Positions 1 to 12,052 of a stretch of 64,000 nucleotides of DNA are shown here, piece by piece. The DNA lies in assembly GCA_943735955.1 (NCBI GenBank), contig OX030957.1, positions 11,963,017 to 12,027,016 on the forward strand. Direction: 5' to 3'. This DNA is from Piscicola geometra (taxonomy: Eukaryota > Annelida > Clitellata > Hirudinida > Piscicolidae). The translations under genes were made by a program, and so were the position numbers. Each line of letters opens with the position of its first letter. Position 1 is the stretch's first letter. The notes beneath the pieces are model-generated. The model had not been told where the DNA came from, did not search any database, and was given only the letters and a program-made list of their open reading frames with translations.

Positions 1-1035
1 TCTGCACTTTTCTGCTGCCTTTTTTATGCAGTTTACCTGTATTGTAACGAGCACGATTATGAATACGTTTTAGGTAGGGTTAGCAATGCCACAAGAGGTT
101 ATGTTAATGAGCTATAAGTGTGTTTTTTGAGAAAACGTCATTTTCAACATGTAAAGAACCTTTATTTAAGTAACGATATTTTGAAACCAAATAAAATTAT
201 TATTAAAAAATAGATAACGAAATTATCTTTTCATTGCATTTAATTTCTATAATTTATTTTACTTTTTTTTATCTAAAATTAAACGATTCAAACGATTTCA
301 AGAAATGCTGTTAAGCAACGGCACCTCGAAAATTTCAAGTGTTTTTAAGGTAAGCCTATGTGGGTTTTATATGGGTCCTATATGGGCTCAATGGACTTTG
401 AATTAGTGTAACATATGGCCATGGTTTTTGTAAAAGATTTATTATTTTTTTATTTTAATCATTTGAATTTATTATCTCTTTTATTTTAGAAATGTTATCT
501 TCTGTTGTAATTATTTAAAAAGTATTTGTCTATAAAAGTCATTCTGGTTTCTTATTAAAGTTTTTTTTTAAATTCTCATTATTAAATATTAATATTAAAA
601 AATTTAAAGTTATGCAATAATAATTCAATAGTTCAACAAACTTTTCGAAACCCCACAAGTTGTAATCAATGTATTCAATATCTATATAAGATACCAGCCA
701 TATTATTAATATGTGTAATGACAAAAAAAAGCCGATTAGCACTCCCCTTTACCAGAACAAATGAAATCTTGGTATTTAATTCATCAATAAATTATTCGCA
801 ACAGGTTCTGTCAAAACCAACTCAACTCCAACATACAGAAGAGAAATCAAAGTACACGTGTCCAAATTAGAAAAGCAAGCCAAGCAAAATAAAAAATAAA
901 AAAAACTTGAAGAATCCGATTAATCACATTTTTTATATTTGGACTATTTTTCTTACATCTTTAAATTTATGTTTGGCAGAAATATTTTAATTGCTTTTTA
1001 TAAAAATAAATAATTTATCAATCAATCATGTGTTG
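1..1035. other. AT-rich DNA without a recognisable gene
   Basis: I see no coding region. The open frames here are short and of low complexity. At about 360-420 there is a small group of ATATGGG/CATATGG motifs resembling the denser cluster at 1036-1156, and the text between motifs (an ACTT..AATT..GTGTA stretch) is also alike, so both may be pieces of one old repeat. Confidence 0.5.
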
Positions 1036-1156
1036 CCCGTATAGCCCATATGGGACCCACTTAATTTGGTGTAGCATTTTGACATGGGTCCCATATGGGC
1101 TGCCCATATGGGGCCCATATAGTTGCCCATATGGGACCCATATAGGTCCCATATGG
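1036..1156. repeat. Cluster of CCCATATGGG palindromes
   Basis: Several copies of the 10-bp palindrome CCCATATGGG or close variants occur within ~120 bp, separated by short spacers such as ACCCATATAGGT. The cluster is GC-richer than its surroundings. It may be a degraded short tandem repeat or the end of a foldback element. A binding-site cluster is possible but nothing supports it. Confidence 0.6.
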
Positions 1157-1341
1157 AATGTTCACTGGGTCGTATACCTTTTCGTTCAATAATTTCGCTA
1201 GTGAAAGAATTAATTGATTTTAAAAAATGATACATTTTAAAATTAAAAATTGAATTTTCCACATTTTGTGATATGAAACTAATCTGTAAGTTGAAATCAA
1301 CTCTCTCAAATTTCGTTTTAGTGAGTTTGAGTTATTTGGTT

Positions 1342-1950
1342 AGCGGATGCCATTTTGGCAGCCGCTCAAATAAATTTGTAGAATAAACGGTTTTGGGTAT
1401 AATATATTAAAATTTTAGAATCTTAAGTCTAAATAAAAATTAAATTTAATTAATTAGAATGTTTTTAGTGCGAATGTTGGTTGTTTTGAATCTGCCAAGG
1501 AATGACCGCAGCAGACCAAGATGGCCGCAGGGAATGAAGTGAGCTGCGACATAAAGGAAAAATCCTTCCATAGCAGCAGCAGTACCAGCTTTGGCAAGGA
1601 CTTCTCCTTCACCCTCTTTCGCAGCCTCGGCACCAGTGGCAAGACAGAAAATTGAAAAGAATGATGATTGTGTTTTGTTGTTTTGAGTATGATGTGGTGA
1701 TGATTGTGCTGTGGTATGAGTGTTGGTATTGTGGTGATAGGGATTTTTTGGCGGTGATTGTCATGGTGGTGTGGGTGAGGTTGGATTATTGAGGTTGATT
1801 GTTTGTTTTTATATATATTTAAATTGATATATATACATATATTAGTATTGGTCTAAAAACCGTTTTATTTAACAAATTTATTTGAAGAGCGCTTTTTTTC
1901 ACTCAGTAAAGGGCACTATACAAATTATTAGTGATTGATTGATTGATTGA
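1342..1950 (+). repeat. Interspersed repeat family A, copy 1
   Basis: A ~610-bp repeat present four times in the window (also 2823-3434, 15664-16228 reversed, 46108-46302 deleted). It opens with a hairpin (AGCGGMTGCC, ATTTT loop, GGCAGCCGCT). It has inverted arms near both ends (AAATAAATTTGT..AATAAACGG at about 1365, and its reverse complement at about 1855-1890). It ends in a GCGCT..TATA-like motif followed by (TTGA)n, the kind of 3' end seen on L2-type LINEs and their SINEs. The middle has an AAGATGGCCGC motif and a short frame (about 1473-1655) that has a stop in this copy. It could be a SINE-like retroelement or a MITE; the features conflict. Confidence 0.75.
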
Positions 1951-2200
1951 TAGTTGTTAAACTCGCATAACATCTACAAAATAAAATAATTTTTAAAGAA
2001 ACACCTTTTCATGAGAATGTATGTTATATATCTTTTGTATAAAATAATAAAAAATTCATTTCATTAATGAAATCATTTACCTTTTAATTTATTACTTTTG
2101 ACATACCAGGAAATTTAAATTTTAAAGGCCACCGCTTGCGCGTCGTTGTCTTTCCATTATTGACTTAGTATAAAAATAAATAAATAATAATTTTAAAAAA
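1951..2200. other. AT-rich spacer
   Basis: No gene or structured repeat is seen between family A copy 1 and the reversed SINE. Confidence 0.4.
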
Positions 2201-2372
2201 ATAATGCGTATTTATAATGCTCCAAGGCACGCAACTGAGGCGCCACTCACACGACATAAGTGGTGAAACACCGCATCATATACACTAAGTATATGATAGC
2301 TTACGGTTGGCTGAACTGGCGACCTTTAAGTAGCAGGTTCAATGACTTACCAACTAAGCCAACCCGCTCGCA
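2201..2372 (-). mobile_element. tRNA-derived SINE, family K (reverse strand)
   Basis: Read on the minus strand it starts AGCGGGTTGGCTTAGTTGG, a tRNA-like head with an A-box. It continues with AAGGTCGCCAG and a shortened B-box region, then a core (CTAGTGTATATGATGCGG, matching 44690-44710). It ends TGCCTTGG(C/A)GCATTATAAATACGC plus an AT-rich tail. It aligns along its length with the better-preserved copy at 44591-44775. Loss of part of the B-box makes it a dead copy. Confidence 0.8.
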
Positions 2373-2822
2373 GTAAATAAAGTAAACTAAAGTTTATTCT
2401 TTTAGATTTACGAGTTTGAAACTCTTTAAATATTTAAGTTAAAATGTATTCTAATCCATAAAAATGCGATTAGTTATTTTAAAATGCGATATTCAGAACT
2501 TATACCTTCTTCAAATTTTAAAAGTCTCACCAGCAAAAGAAATTTCAGAACAATATAAATACAAACTGAAATAGTGGCTGGACAGACACTGACTCGAAAA
2601 AGATGAATTTTAATCTTCGTTTAATTAATAAAAGTTCAAAAAAAATAAAAACTCAATTGAAGCGTAAATCTCTGAGTTTGAGTTAAGAAACGAAAAGGTC
2701 ATTATTCTGTTTTAAATGTTACAAAATATATAAAATGCACAAAAGTTCATAATAGTTTTCACTTTTTATTCTTTATCCAAAAAGCTTTTTTCAGAGTAAC
2801 TCAATCGCAAAAATCTTAGGTT
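2373..2822. other. AT-rich spacer
   Basis: No gene, RNA or repeat could be recognised. Confidence 0.4.
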
Positions 2823-3434
2823 AGCGGCTGCCATTTTGCCAGCCGCTCAAATAAATTTGTGGAATAAACGGTTTTGGGTATAATATATTAAAATGTTAGA
2901 ATCTTAAGTCTAAATAAAAATTACATTGAATTAATTAAAATGTTTTTTGTGTGAATGTTGGTTGTTTTGAATCTGTCAAGGAATGGCCGCAGCAGACCAA
3001 GATGGCCGCAGGGAATCAAGTGAGCTGCGACATAAAGGAGAAATCCTTCCATAGCAGCAGCAGTACCAGCGTTGGCAAGAACTTCTCCTTCACCCTCTAT
3101 CGCATTCTCGGCACCAGTGGCAAGACAGAAAATTGAGAAGAATATTGATTGTGTTTTGTGGTTTTGAGGATGATGTGGTGATGATTGTGCTGTGGTATGA
3201 GTGTTTGGACTGTGGTGATGATTGAATTTTTTATTGGTGGTGATTGTCATGGTGATGTGGGTGAGGTTGGATTATTGAGATTGATTGTTTGATTTTGTTT
3301 AAATATTGGAATTGATATATATATATATACATATATTGGTAGTGGTCTAAAACCGTTTTATTTAACAAATTTATTTGAAAGCGCTTTTGAATTATTTAAA
3401 AAGCGCTATATAAATGCTTGTGATTGATTGATTG
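2823..3434 (+). repeat. Interspersed repeat family A, copy 2
   Basis: This is the best-preserved copy. It has the hairpin start, inverted subterminal arms, the central AAGATGGCCGC block and the AAGCGCTATATAAATG + (TTGA)n tail. It carries an open 61-codon frame (2951-3136) beginning MNVGCFESVKEWPQQTK, rich in Ser/Thr/Lys in the middle and ending GTSGKTEN. Copy 1 encodes nearly the same residues except for a stop replacing W12. Copy 3 keeps only the start in frame. No domain is recognised in this short frame and I do not call it a gene. Confidence 0.75.
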
Positions 3435-5196
3435 TTATTATTAAGAATTCCATGCTTTTAAAGACTCGAATGTTGTTGACAACTCTTAATGTTGAATAAA
3501 CTGTCTTAAAAACTGTGTTTGAAAACTTTTTTTTCTTCTCCATTTTAATTAAATTTTTTTATATAAAATTATTTAAATTTTATTACATACATATTGCAAG
3601 TTTAGACTCAATAAACGTTTATTAGTGCAAAAAGATATTTTTGTCTCTATATAATGTTTTTCAAAACGCTATAACTTATGTTTTTTGAAAATAAATACTT
3701 TTTTTTAATGCTTTGTTTCTTTTTAGAAAATACATATACATGAGGAGTTTGAATAAATTTAGTTATTTAAAACTCAAGTTATAGCACAAAATTGTACTTT
3801 TATACCTTCCACACGGGTCCGTGCGCACCGCCTATATTTTTAACGCTATGCAATGGTAACTCGATGCATGAAAACTTTACATTAAAAGTGACATAACTTC
3901 TAAACGGGTCAAAATTGAATGAAAAATTGATAGAGTTCAATACAGTCACAACCTACAAGAAAAATATACACACGATGACATACACACAAAACTAACTCAA
4001 AGATCAACTGATCATAAAATACCCATTTATAACTCACCATCAAAGAAAAGATATCACAATACAATATTAACAACCACACCACATCGATATGATGACTTAC
4101 AACCACAACAACTAGACTACTAGTAAAACCAACCCAACACCACATTGAAACTAATAGTCAAATCGAAATGATGCGACTAAAGACTAAGAAGATGAAATAT
4201 CAAACGCTAGAGATGCAACAAGAAACTCACACCCGAACTATCGATACAAACACACATACTTATACAAACATGCACGTTGATAAAAAGAGATTATCATTAC
4301 AAGGATAACCGAAAAGATACTTTCAGAAACTCACACCCCACACGATAGAAACTATACACACACAAAAACACATACATTGAGAAACAGACAAGAGATATAT
4401 CCTACACATAATAAAACTCCACCAATTGATGGAATACAAAGATATACTTTAAATATACATTTTGAAGACATGTTTGACACTAGATAAACTCAAGATGACA
4501 CGTATATAGAGATACACAAACAACTCACCACCTCACAGATGGACACATACTTAACACAAACATAAAAAGACATACAAATACACTCACACATACATTCCTC
4601 GGAAAGTACACAGACCAAAGCCACACAATGAAATCGTACATTAGTATAACGGGCATCCACTGATAAAGACACAAGATAAACTTTCACTAATCACCACACA
4701 GATATATAAATACATTATCAATATAGACATATAAGATATCCAATAATTACTATTCCATAGAAAAAATCTATAAAAACCACTCAAGACCCATGAGAAGTCT
4801 TGTTCCGCTCGTTCTTACTAATCTTAAGCATCAGCCGAAACCGGTCGCCACATCTTAGTAGATAAGAACGAGCATTAATCTACAGCAGACCAGCTCACCA
4901 ACATCCTTCACCAGCCAACAGATCTTTCCTCCCACACCAAACATCCAACCACGGACTCTATTGGTACTGCGCCATTACTTTAAAACCTCTCAGGCATTCA
5001 ATTTCATTTATCATTTTTTTAATTTTTGAATATTTTTTTATAAATAAGAATAAGGTTTAAAAAATTGACCGGCATTAGGGTTAAAGTTAGGATTAGGGAA
5101 AGAGTTATCTATTTTTTTTTCAGAAAAAAAGTTACTTTATAAAGAAATATGATTTACATTATGATCCGAAAAATTACTTAAGCCTTATGGATAAAA
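3435..5196. other. Non-coding DNA with A/C-rich strand bias and a hairpin
   Basis: From about 3900 to 4990 the plus strand is strongly A/C-rich with few G, which creates low-complexity minus-strand frames that I do not accept as genes. A hairpin pairs GCTCGTTCTTA (4807-4817) with TAAGAACGAGC (4863-4873). The stretch 4925-4995 (CATCCAACCACGG..TTGGTACTG) resembles 12060-12120 beside the MULE fragment, so both may derive from one element. Confidence 0.45.
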
Positions 5197-5862
5197 TACA
5201 ATACAATACAATACAACGACGAATATTATTAACGTGGCGTAAACCCGGACGGGCTTCAAGACCACTTGGTTATGGAAAATTTGATAATAATATTAATGAT
5301 AGATGAATAAATGGAAAGTATAGGAGAAGTAAGGTATTGAAATTTAACAATAAAATCATTTATATATATATATACATACATATACATATACACATAAACA
5401 CATATATACATATATATACATATATATATACATATATATACATATATATTTATTTTTTATTTTTTTTAAATAGAATTTTTTTTTTAAATGATTGAAACTT
5501 AAATGATAATAACAATAAATTTAAGAAAAAAAGTAAATATCTATATTATATTATTATTATTATTTATTATTATTATTATTTATTTTACAATTATTATTGA
5601 CCATTTGTATAAATATAAAAAAGAATGAAATTTGGAAGCAAGAAATTGATTAATGAAAAATGAGCAGTCAATTTGTAAGTTATTGTTATCGGTCGAACAA
5701 GTACGTTTTCAGGGAACGGCTAAATGTCGCGGTCGAGCTCGGGGATTTGAGTCTATTGGGAAGACTATTCCAAAGAGTCGGCGCTGCAACAAAAAAGCTT
5801 CTTGCACCTGCATACTTGAGTTTGTAGCACTGTGGAACTACATCTCTTGACCTAGCAGACCT
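5197..5862 (-). mobile_element. 5'-truncated CR1/L2-type LINE, inverted partner copy
   Basis: This stretch is the reverse complement of 8941-9667, the 3' end of the LINE at 6263-9667. It holds the last ~60 codons of the reverse transcriptase (frame lost), the 3' UTR, and a 3' tail of TTGTA-type pentamers visible here as ACAATACAATACAATAC. The two copies lie head to head around the 16-bp array 5863-6262. Either two insertions of one LINE family in opposite directions or a rearrangement with inversion would explain it. An AT/AC dinucleotide run (5350-5455) lies in its 3' UTR, where the partner has (TA)n. Confidence 0.85.
5350..5455. repeat. AT/AC microsatellite
   Basis: Alternating TA with scattered CA dinucleotides. 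It sits inside the 3' UTR of the inverted LINE copy. Confidence 0.9.
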
Positions 5863-6262
5863 GGATAAAAAGTCTTAAGGATAAAAAGTCTTAAGGATAA
5901 AAAGTCTTAAGGATAAAAAGTCTTAAGGATAAAAAGTCGTAAGAATAAAAAGTCTTCAGGATAAAAAGTCTTAAGGATAAAAAGTCTTAAGGACAAAAAG
6001 TCTTAAGGATAAAAAGTCGTAAGGATAAAAAGTCTTCAGGATAAAAAGTCTTAAGGATAAAAAGTCTTAAGGATAAAAAGTCTTAAGGATAAAAAGTCTT
6101 AAGGACAAAAAGTCTTAAGGATAAAAAGTCTTAAGGATAAAAAGTCTTAAGGACAAAAAGTCTTAAGGATAAAAAGTCTTAAGAATAAAAAGTCTTAAGG
6201 ATAAAAAGTCTTGAGGGTAAAAAGTCTTAAGGATAAATGTCTTAAGACTTAAGACTTTTATC
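5863..6262. repeat. 16-bp tandem array, GGATAAAAAGTCTTAA unit
   Basis: About 24 copies of a 16-bp unit with single-base variants (TAAGGA, TAAGGG, TCAGGA). The array ends in an inverted copy: GGATAAA..GTCTTAAG meets CTTAAGAC..TTTATCC at 6230-6262, a foldback junction. The same unit resumes at 9668 after the LINE and recurs at 42513-43012 and around 30330-30365. It is probably the terminal array of a foldback element family (see 42513-43012). Confidence 0.9.
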
Positions 6263-6271
6263 CTACTAGGA

Positions 6272-9153
6272 TTGGCAAGGCACCGCCAGCATTGGCACTA
6301 TCGTGGTAGACGAGGCGGAAAACTTGTAAAGGAACGCCAAAGCCGGCACGTTCTCAGAAGCCATGAGCCAGTCATCCATGAGAAAATTGATAGGCACAAA
6401 TGCCAAAAGAGTGGGCTTCCAGTCGTGCTAGGCTTACTCAACACTAAGTCTCTCCACAATAAGGTGGATGATGTTCTGGAGACCATGAGAGAGTACAAGA
6501 TAGACGGACTGTTTCTGGTTGAAACTTGGCATGATCCTCAGTCAGTCTGTATCAGCCGACTGCGGCAGGAGGGCTTGGTACTGGTCGAAAGATCAAGGCC
6601 TAGACTCTCCAATACAGTAAACACTCTGCATACAAACCACGGAAAGTTGCAGTCGTGGCTTCTAGCGTGTTCTTCAAAGATTTCAATGAAATCATGAACA
6701 CCTTGGCACATACAGTGAAGAAGTATTAATCCTGAGAGATTTCAACTTCCACCTTGAAAATCCAAGTGATATCGATACTCAGACATTTCAGAATATCCTG
6801 TGCTCTCATGGTTTCCAGTCATCAGTCAACCAACTAAGCCATAGTCAAGGAGGGTGACTTGATGTTGTTGCCTCGAGAAAGAGTCTTGAAGTCGACTGCA
6901 ATGAGGTAGTCTTCTCTGACCACAAACTGTTGGTCTTCAAGTGTCAACTGGCCAAGCCCCCTCCTGTGTACAAAAAAACTTTTAGAAGACGCTGGAAACT
7001 CTTGGATAGAACAGGCTTTCTCAGTCCAAAGGCTCTTCAGGTTCGATTGTCTCCATCCTCGCCTAGCACTGACCTTGATGTAGATTCAGCTGCTGACCTC
7101 TACAGCTCCACTTTGACTAGCATTCTCGATAAGTTTATTCCTTTTAAGACTGTTAGAGTGCACCAGAGGCCTTCGGACCCTTGGTTTGACCATGAGTGTC
7201 GCGCCTCTAAACGCCTTAAGAGAAGTCTTGAGAGAAGCTACAGTAAGTCAAAAAATGAGCAAGCACGTACTACCTGGGTCAAGCAGTTTAAAGTTTACAA
7301 GAGTCTGTGCAGACGTAAGCGAGAACAATTCTGAAATTTAAAACTTTCTTAGTCCAAAGGGAAGTCAGTTAATACTTGGAAACTCATCAACAGCATCGCG
7401 GGCAGAAGTAAGACGTCGCCAGTCTCAGGCATCAGTGCTGATGACTATCACGCACACCTCACAGAGAAAGTTGTGCTGGCGAGAAGGTCAATCAGTGCCC
7501 AAGATGACCTAACATTTTATTTTTGCGAGCACGGGCTCAGTTTTAATGGGTTCAGCATTGTCGACGATGAAGAATTAGTTAGGGCTATTCAAGGGCTTTC
7601 GAATAAGCAGTGCTCGAATGACCCGGTTCCTACATGGCTGTTGAAGGAGATATCTGGAATAATTGCTCCTTTTTTAGTGAACTTATTCAACAGGTCCTTT
7701 TCGGCAAGCAGGGTTCCAAAGTCTTTCGAGTCGGCCTACATTACGCCACAGCTTAAGAAGCCAAGTCTTAAACTCACTGAAACTTCGTCCTACAGGCCAA
7801 ATTCAAACTTGAGGGTGTTGTCTAAACTCATGGAAAGATTAGTTCTCCAGAGAGTAGTCAACTACCTCGCAGAATTTCATCTTTTCCTTTCCTTGCAGTC
7901 AGCCTACCATCATCTGCATTCGACAGAAACTGCCATAACCAAAGTATTTTCAGACATCGTTGGAGCAGCAGTGACGGTAAGCTTACATTGTTGGATTTGC
8001 TAGACCTATCGGCAGCTTTCGATCTCGTAGATCACGCAACACTGCTCCGAAGACTGCACATCTCCTATGGTTTCTCTGATTCTGCGTTAGAATGGTTTAA
8101 GGACTACTTAAATGACAGATGTTTTGACATCCGCTGGAGTGGGACAAAATCGACAAAGTCGGTTTCCGTTGTAGGAGTCCCCCAAGGTTCAGTCCTTGGT
8201 CCTTTACTTTTCTCTTTGTACACTAGAGATTTGGAAAAAATTGCAGCTAGACATGAGCTCGCTTTTCATCAGTATGCTGATGACACCCAGATTTACGGTC
8301 ATTGCATTAAAGGTCATCAGGCTGACCTGCAAGAAAGGGTGTCATCATGCATTGATGAAATTGCTGCTTGGATGGGTGCCAATAAACTAAAACTTAAATT
8401 CAGCAAAACTGAAGTTATCTGGCTCTCATCACGTCGAAACTCTGCTCACACTCCCAAAGATCCAGTTTGCATTTGTCAGAACGAGATAACTCATTCTGAA
8501 AGTGTCAGTTGCCTAAGAGTTTATCTCGACAAAGACCTCACCATGATGACACACATTAACAAGATGACTCAAACCTGCTTTGCTTCTTTACACCAAATAA
8601 GATCCATAAGATGGTTATTGACCAAGGACTCACTGAGAACATTGGCTTCTGCTTTGGTTCTCAGTCGAATTGACTATGGCAATATCATTCTTATTGGGTT
8701 GCCAATGACGCAGCTGCAGAAAATTCAGTCCATAATGAACACCACAGATAGGATCATAACAGGTGCTAGAAAGTATGATCACATCAGCCCTGTTCTCAAA
8801 GAGCTCCACTGGCTTCGTGTTGAAAACAGAATTGAATACAAAAAATCTTGTTAATGCACAAGTGTCTGTCTAATGAGTGCCCAGATTATTTGTCGCGTAG
8901 TATTGTCATGAGAGCAAGTCTTCCCCAGAGGGAAAGACTCAGGTCTTCCAGGTCAAGAGATGTAGTTCCACAGAGCTACAAACTCAAGTATGCAGGTGCA
9001 ATAAGCTTTTTTGTTGCAGCGCCGACTATTTGGAATACTCTTCCCAATAGAATCAAATCCCCGAGCTCGACCGCAATATTCAGCCGTTCCCTGAAAACGT
9101 ACTTGTTCGACCGATCCCAATTACTTACAAATTTACTGCTCATTTTCCATTAA
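6272..9153 (+). pseudogene. LINE endonuclease-reverse transcriptase (CR1/L2 type), frameshifted
   Basis: The family protein nicks target DNA (endonuclease) and copies its own RNA into the nick (reverse transcriptase). The endonuclease start is in 6272-6697 (LNTKSLHNKVDDV, FLVETWHDPQS). A shifted frame then carries RDFNFHLENP. The linker runs through 6930-7334 with a stop at 7332-7334. The RT begins at 7473-8003 (SYRPNSNLRVLSKLMERLV) and continues in another frame at 7988-8854 with DLSAAFDLVDH, GVPQGSVLGPLLF and the catalytic YADD as HQYADDTQIY. The C-terminal part, 8848-9153, has VAAPTIWNTLPNRIKS, typical of CR1-like proteins. At least four frame changes or stops mean it cannot make an active protein. 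Confidence 0.9.
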
Positions 9154-9232
9154 TCAATTTCCTAATTTCATCCTTTTTCTATATTTATACTAATGGTCAA
9201 TAAAAATTGTAAAATAAATAATAATAATAATA

Positions 9233-9355
<123 letters not shown>

Positions 9356-9667
9356 TATATATATACGATCAATAATAATATTAAAATAAATAATACTAAT
9401 AATATAATATAGCTATATACTTTTATCTTAAATGTATTGTTATTATTTCAGTTTCAATCTTTAAAAAAAAAACAAATATTTTGTCTATTAAAAAAAAATA
9501 TATATAGAAATGATTATATTGTTAAATTTCAATAATTTACTTTACCTATACTTACCATTTATTAATCTATCCTTATTAATATTATTATCCAATTTTCCAT
9601 AACCAAGTGGTCTTGAAGCCCGACCGGGTTTACGCCACTTTAATAACACTCGTCGTTGTATTGTATT

Positions 9668-9830
9668 AAGGATAAAAAGTCTTAAGAATAAAAAGTCTTG
9701 AGGATAAAAAGTCTTAAGGATAAAAAGTCTTAAGGATAAAAATCTTCAAGGAAATAATCTTCAAGGAAAAATACGTGTTTAATACATGATCCTTAAAACT
9801 TAAAGAATACAATTTAGTACTTTTATCTAA
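9668..9830. repeat. Continuation of the 16-bp array and foldback-element internal sequence
   Basis: Five to six more copies of GGATAAAAAGTCTTAA directly follow the LINE tail. After them comes GGAAAAATACGTG..TTAAT..TGAT..AAACTTAAA, which matches the reverse complement of 42758-42795 inside the foldback element at 42513-43012. This ties the array to that element family and indicates that the LINE landed inside such an element. Confidence 0.75.
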
Positions 9831-10039
9831 TGTTTGCTCTATTTTTTTCGTTCAATCTCAAAATAGCATTTGAATAAATTTGACATGGATGTTGTTGATT
9901 TTTCACTTAATTCATGAAATTTTCTGCTGGTTCTCGATCGTAGTTATTCTTTCTACTAGAAGGAACATCTTTAGCCTCAGAAATATTCAGCTAAAAATTG
10001 GTTTAGAAAGTTTCCAAAACAGCTCAGAAGGACATAAAA
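9831..10039. other. AT-rich spacer
   Basis: Nothing recognisable. Confidence 0.35.
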
Positions 10040-10160
10040 GATAGGAGGATATTATAGTGGAGTGGACAGGGATTGAGCTCAACGACTGTTTGAGACTAAC
10101 AGAAAATCAAAAAGAATAAGGGAAACTAGTTGTAGGTATTACTGTGGTGCTCCAATAGTG
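10040..10160 (+). pseudogene. Fragment of a LINE protein C-terminus
   Basis: One frame with a single stop reads EDIIVEWTGIELNDCLRL then TENQKE, stop, GKLVVGITVVL. This resembles the conserved end of a group of animal LINE polyproteins (pattern W-T-G-L-x-L..R-x-x-x-(E/D)-R..W..L-V). It is about 40 codons long, with no recognisable RT next to it. It is an old remnant; the match is from memory of the family pattern, not a search. Confidence 0.5.
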
Positions 10161-10411
10161 TTTAAGAATATAGCCTATAGTCTGACTGACTGAGTGACTG
10201 CTTTAGCCAAAATTGTATACATTAAAAATAATATTTTTATATTTTAATAAATTAATAAAATAAATACTATATTATATTGATAAATTCATAAAACCAATTA
10301 TGTACTTATTTACTACAGTTTAACATAAAGATAATTCTTAAAATTTATTAATCACAGCTAAAATAGAAAACTAAAATTAATTAAGGATACTAATAATGAA
10401 TGTAGGAGAAA
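10161..10411. other. AT-rich spacer
   Basis: Nothing recognisable. Confidence 0.35.
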
Positions 10412-10640
10412 AAGCCTCTTGGATAAAAAGCACTCGGCGAAAATACCTGCTACAAAAAACCTCTCGGAAAAATCATGGACTTCTTAATATATTAAGAAGT
10501 CCATGGGAAAAATAGCCTCTTGGAGAAAAAGTCTCTTTGTTTATATTTTAGTATAAATAAAACGGACTTAATTTTTTTTCTTGATTCGTTTCACAATTTT
10601 TAAATACATAAAACGGACTAAATTTTATCATTATATAAAA
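10412..10640. repeat. Repeat family L, copy 1, with a perfect palindrome
   Basis: It has degenerate units of AAAAAGCCTCTTGGA / AAAATACCTTCTACAA type followed by TATAAATAAAACGGACTT and GATTCGTTTCACAATTTT. All of these recur in the same order at 35456-35810. At 10474-10505 it contains a perfect 32-bp palindrome beginning CATGGACTTCTTAATA. The units resemble the GGATAAAAAGTCTT array, so the two families may be related. Confidence 0.7.
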
Positions 10641-11482
10641 TATATAAAAAAGATTATTCATAACATTTTAAATACCGTATAATACCAATATATTCGTTTA
10701 CTTTTAAATAACTTTTTTCTCAAACGTACGAAGTTAGAGGTAGTTTTTCAACTAATTAACAAAAACTCCAAATCGATAAAATATTTGCTATTTTGCTTGA
10801 ATGCTACCAAAATCTAATTTAATTATAATTTTAAAAAAATTATGATTATATTATATATTTTTTTAAACTTTTAAATTAGTGACTATATTATTGCAATTCA
10901 GTTACATAATTGTTGTTTTTCGCTATATTCGCCACCACAGAAATTCTAGTTTTTCCTATCTATGGGTCCAAAAATTATTTTTTTAAATGATAGTGTACGA
11001 AAATTTAGAGTGTGTCAAATATCTGATGTTTTACTGTAAATACTATTTCATAATTTTGTATTATCATGAAATATATATTACGCTTTAAATTTTTTTCTAA
11101 ATTATATGTTTTAAATTATTCTAAATTCATTTTAAAAAAATCTGAAATTAGTTTTAAAACTGTAAAATAAAAAGAGATGGAACGAGCTTGTTTATAGTTA
11201 TGCGATTTAAAAATTAACAACTTTATTCTTTCATATCTATGCATCCGTCTTAAAGGCGGTTGTAGGTCAACTGCACACGATAGAAAGCACACTGCATGTG
11301 TTAAATTCACATTTGATTTTGCACGTTATATTCTGCGGATTGATGGGATAAAAAGCAGAAAGATTTGAAACAAGTGAAACATTAACATTTATTTAATTAT
11401 TTGCAGAAACTTAAAAAAAATATTTTTCTAAATCTAAAATTATTTAAAAAATGTTCACAAATGTTGAAAAATGGAAAAGAAG
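10641..11482. other. AT-rich DNA, no gene
   Basis: No coding region. A short stretch near 11240 (ATGCATCCGTCTTAAA) recurs at 22480, so part of this is a low-copy repeat. Confidence 0.4.
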
Positions 11483-11775
11483 TTAAAACATAACAATTTA
11501 TTAAACTGATTTTAAAACATAACAATTTATTTAACTGATTTTAAAACATAACAATTTATTCAACTGATTTTAAAACATAAAAATTTATTTAACTGATTTT
11601 AAAACATAACAATTTATTTAACTGATTTTAAAACATAACAATTTATTTAACTGATTTTAAAACATAACAATTTATTTAACTGATTTTAAAACATTACAAT
11701 TTATTTAACTGATTTTAAAACATAACAATTTATTTAACTGATTTTAAAACATAACGATTTATTTAACCGATTTAA
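11483..11775. repeat. 29-bp tandem repeat
   Basis: About ten copies of a 29-bp unit (TTTTAAAACATAACAATTTA then TTTAACTGA) with very few substitutions. It is a minisatellite with no coding meaning. Confidence 0.95.
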
Positions 11776-12052
11776 GATTACTATTTAAATATTTAAATAT
11801 GAAAATGTATTTCAGTCAATTTATAACAATCAAAGCAGATTGGAATCAGGAAATGACACTAACGGTGGATTCTTACGTCTATTTGGGTGGTGTTTGAGAA
11901 GTGGGAGTTATTCAAGTTAGAGTTTAAATCACATACTAAAGAAATGTAAGCACCGTAAACAGAAGTTAAAAACAAAGTTACGCGAGTTCGCTTTGACAAA
12001 AGAATTTTGCAAAAAACTTACTAAATGTGTATAAACAATCGTCAAACACCCA

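Noticed and set aside
3909..4145. Minus-strand 78-codon hydrophobic frame
   Set aside because: Arises from A/C-rich strand bias; composition is low-complexity Val/Leu/Cys and there is no family match.
5863..6262. Regularly spaced repeats that might be read as a CRISPR array
   Set aside because: The units are directly contiguous without unique spacers, and the DNA is eukaryotic.
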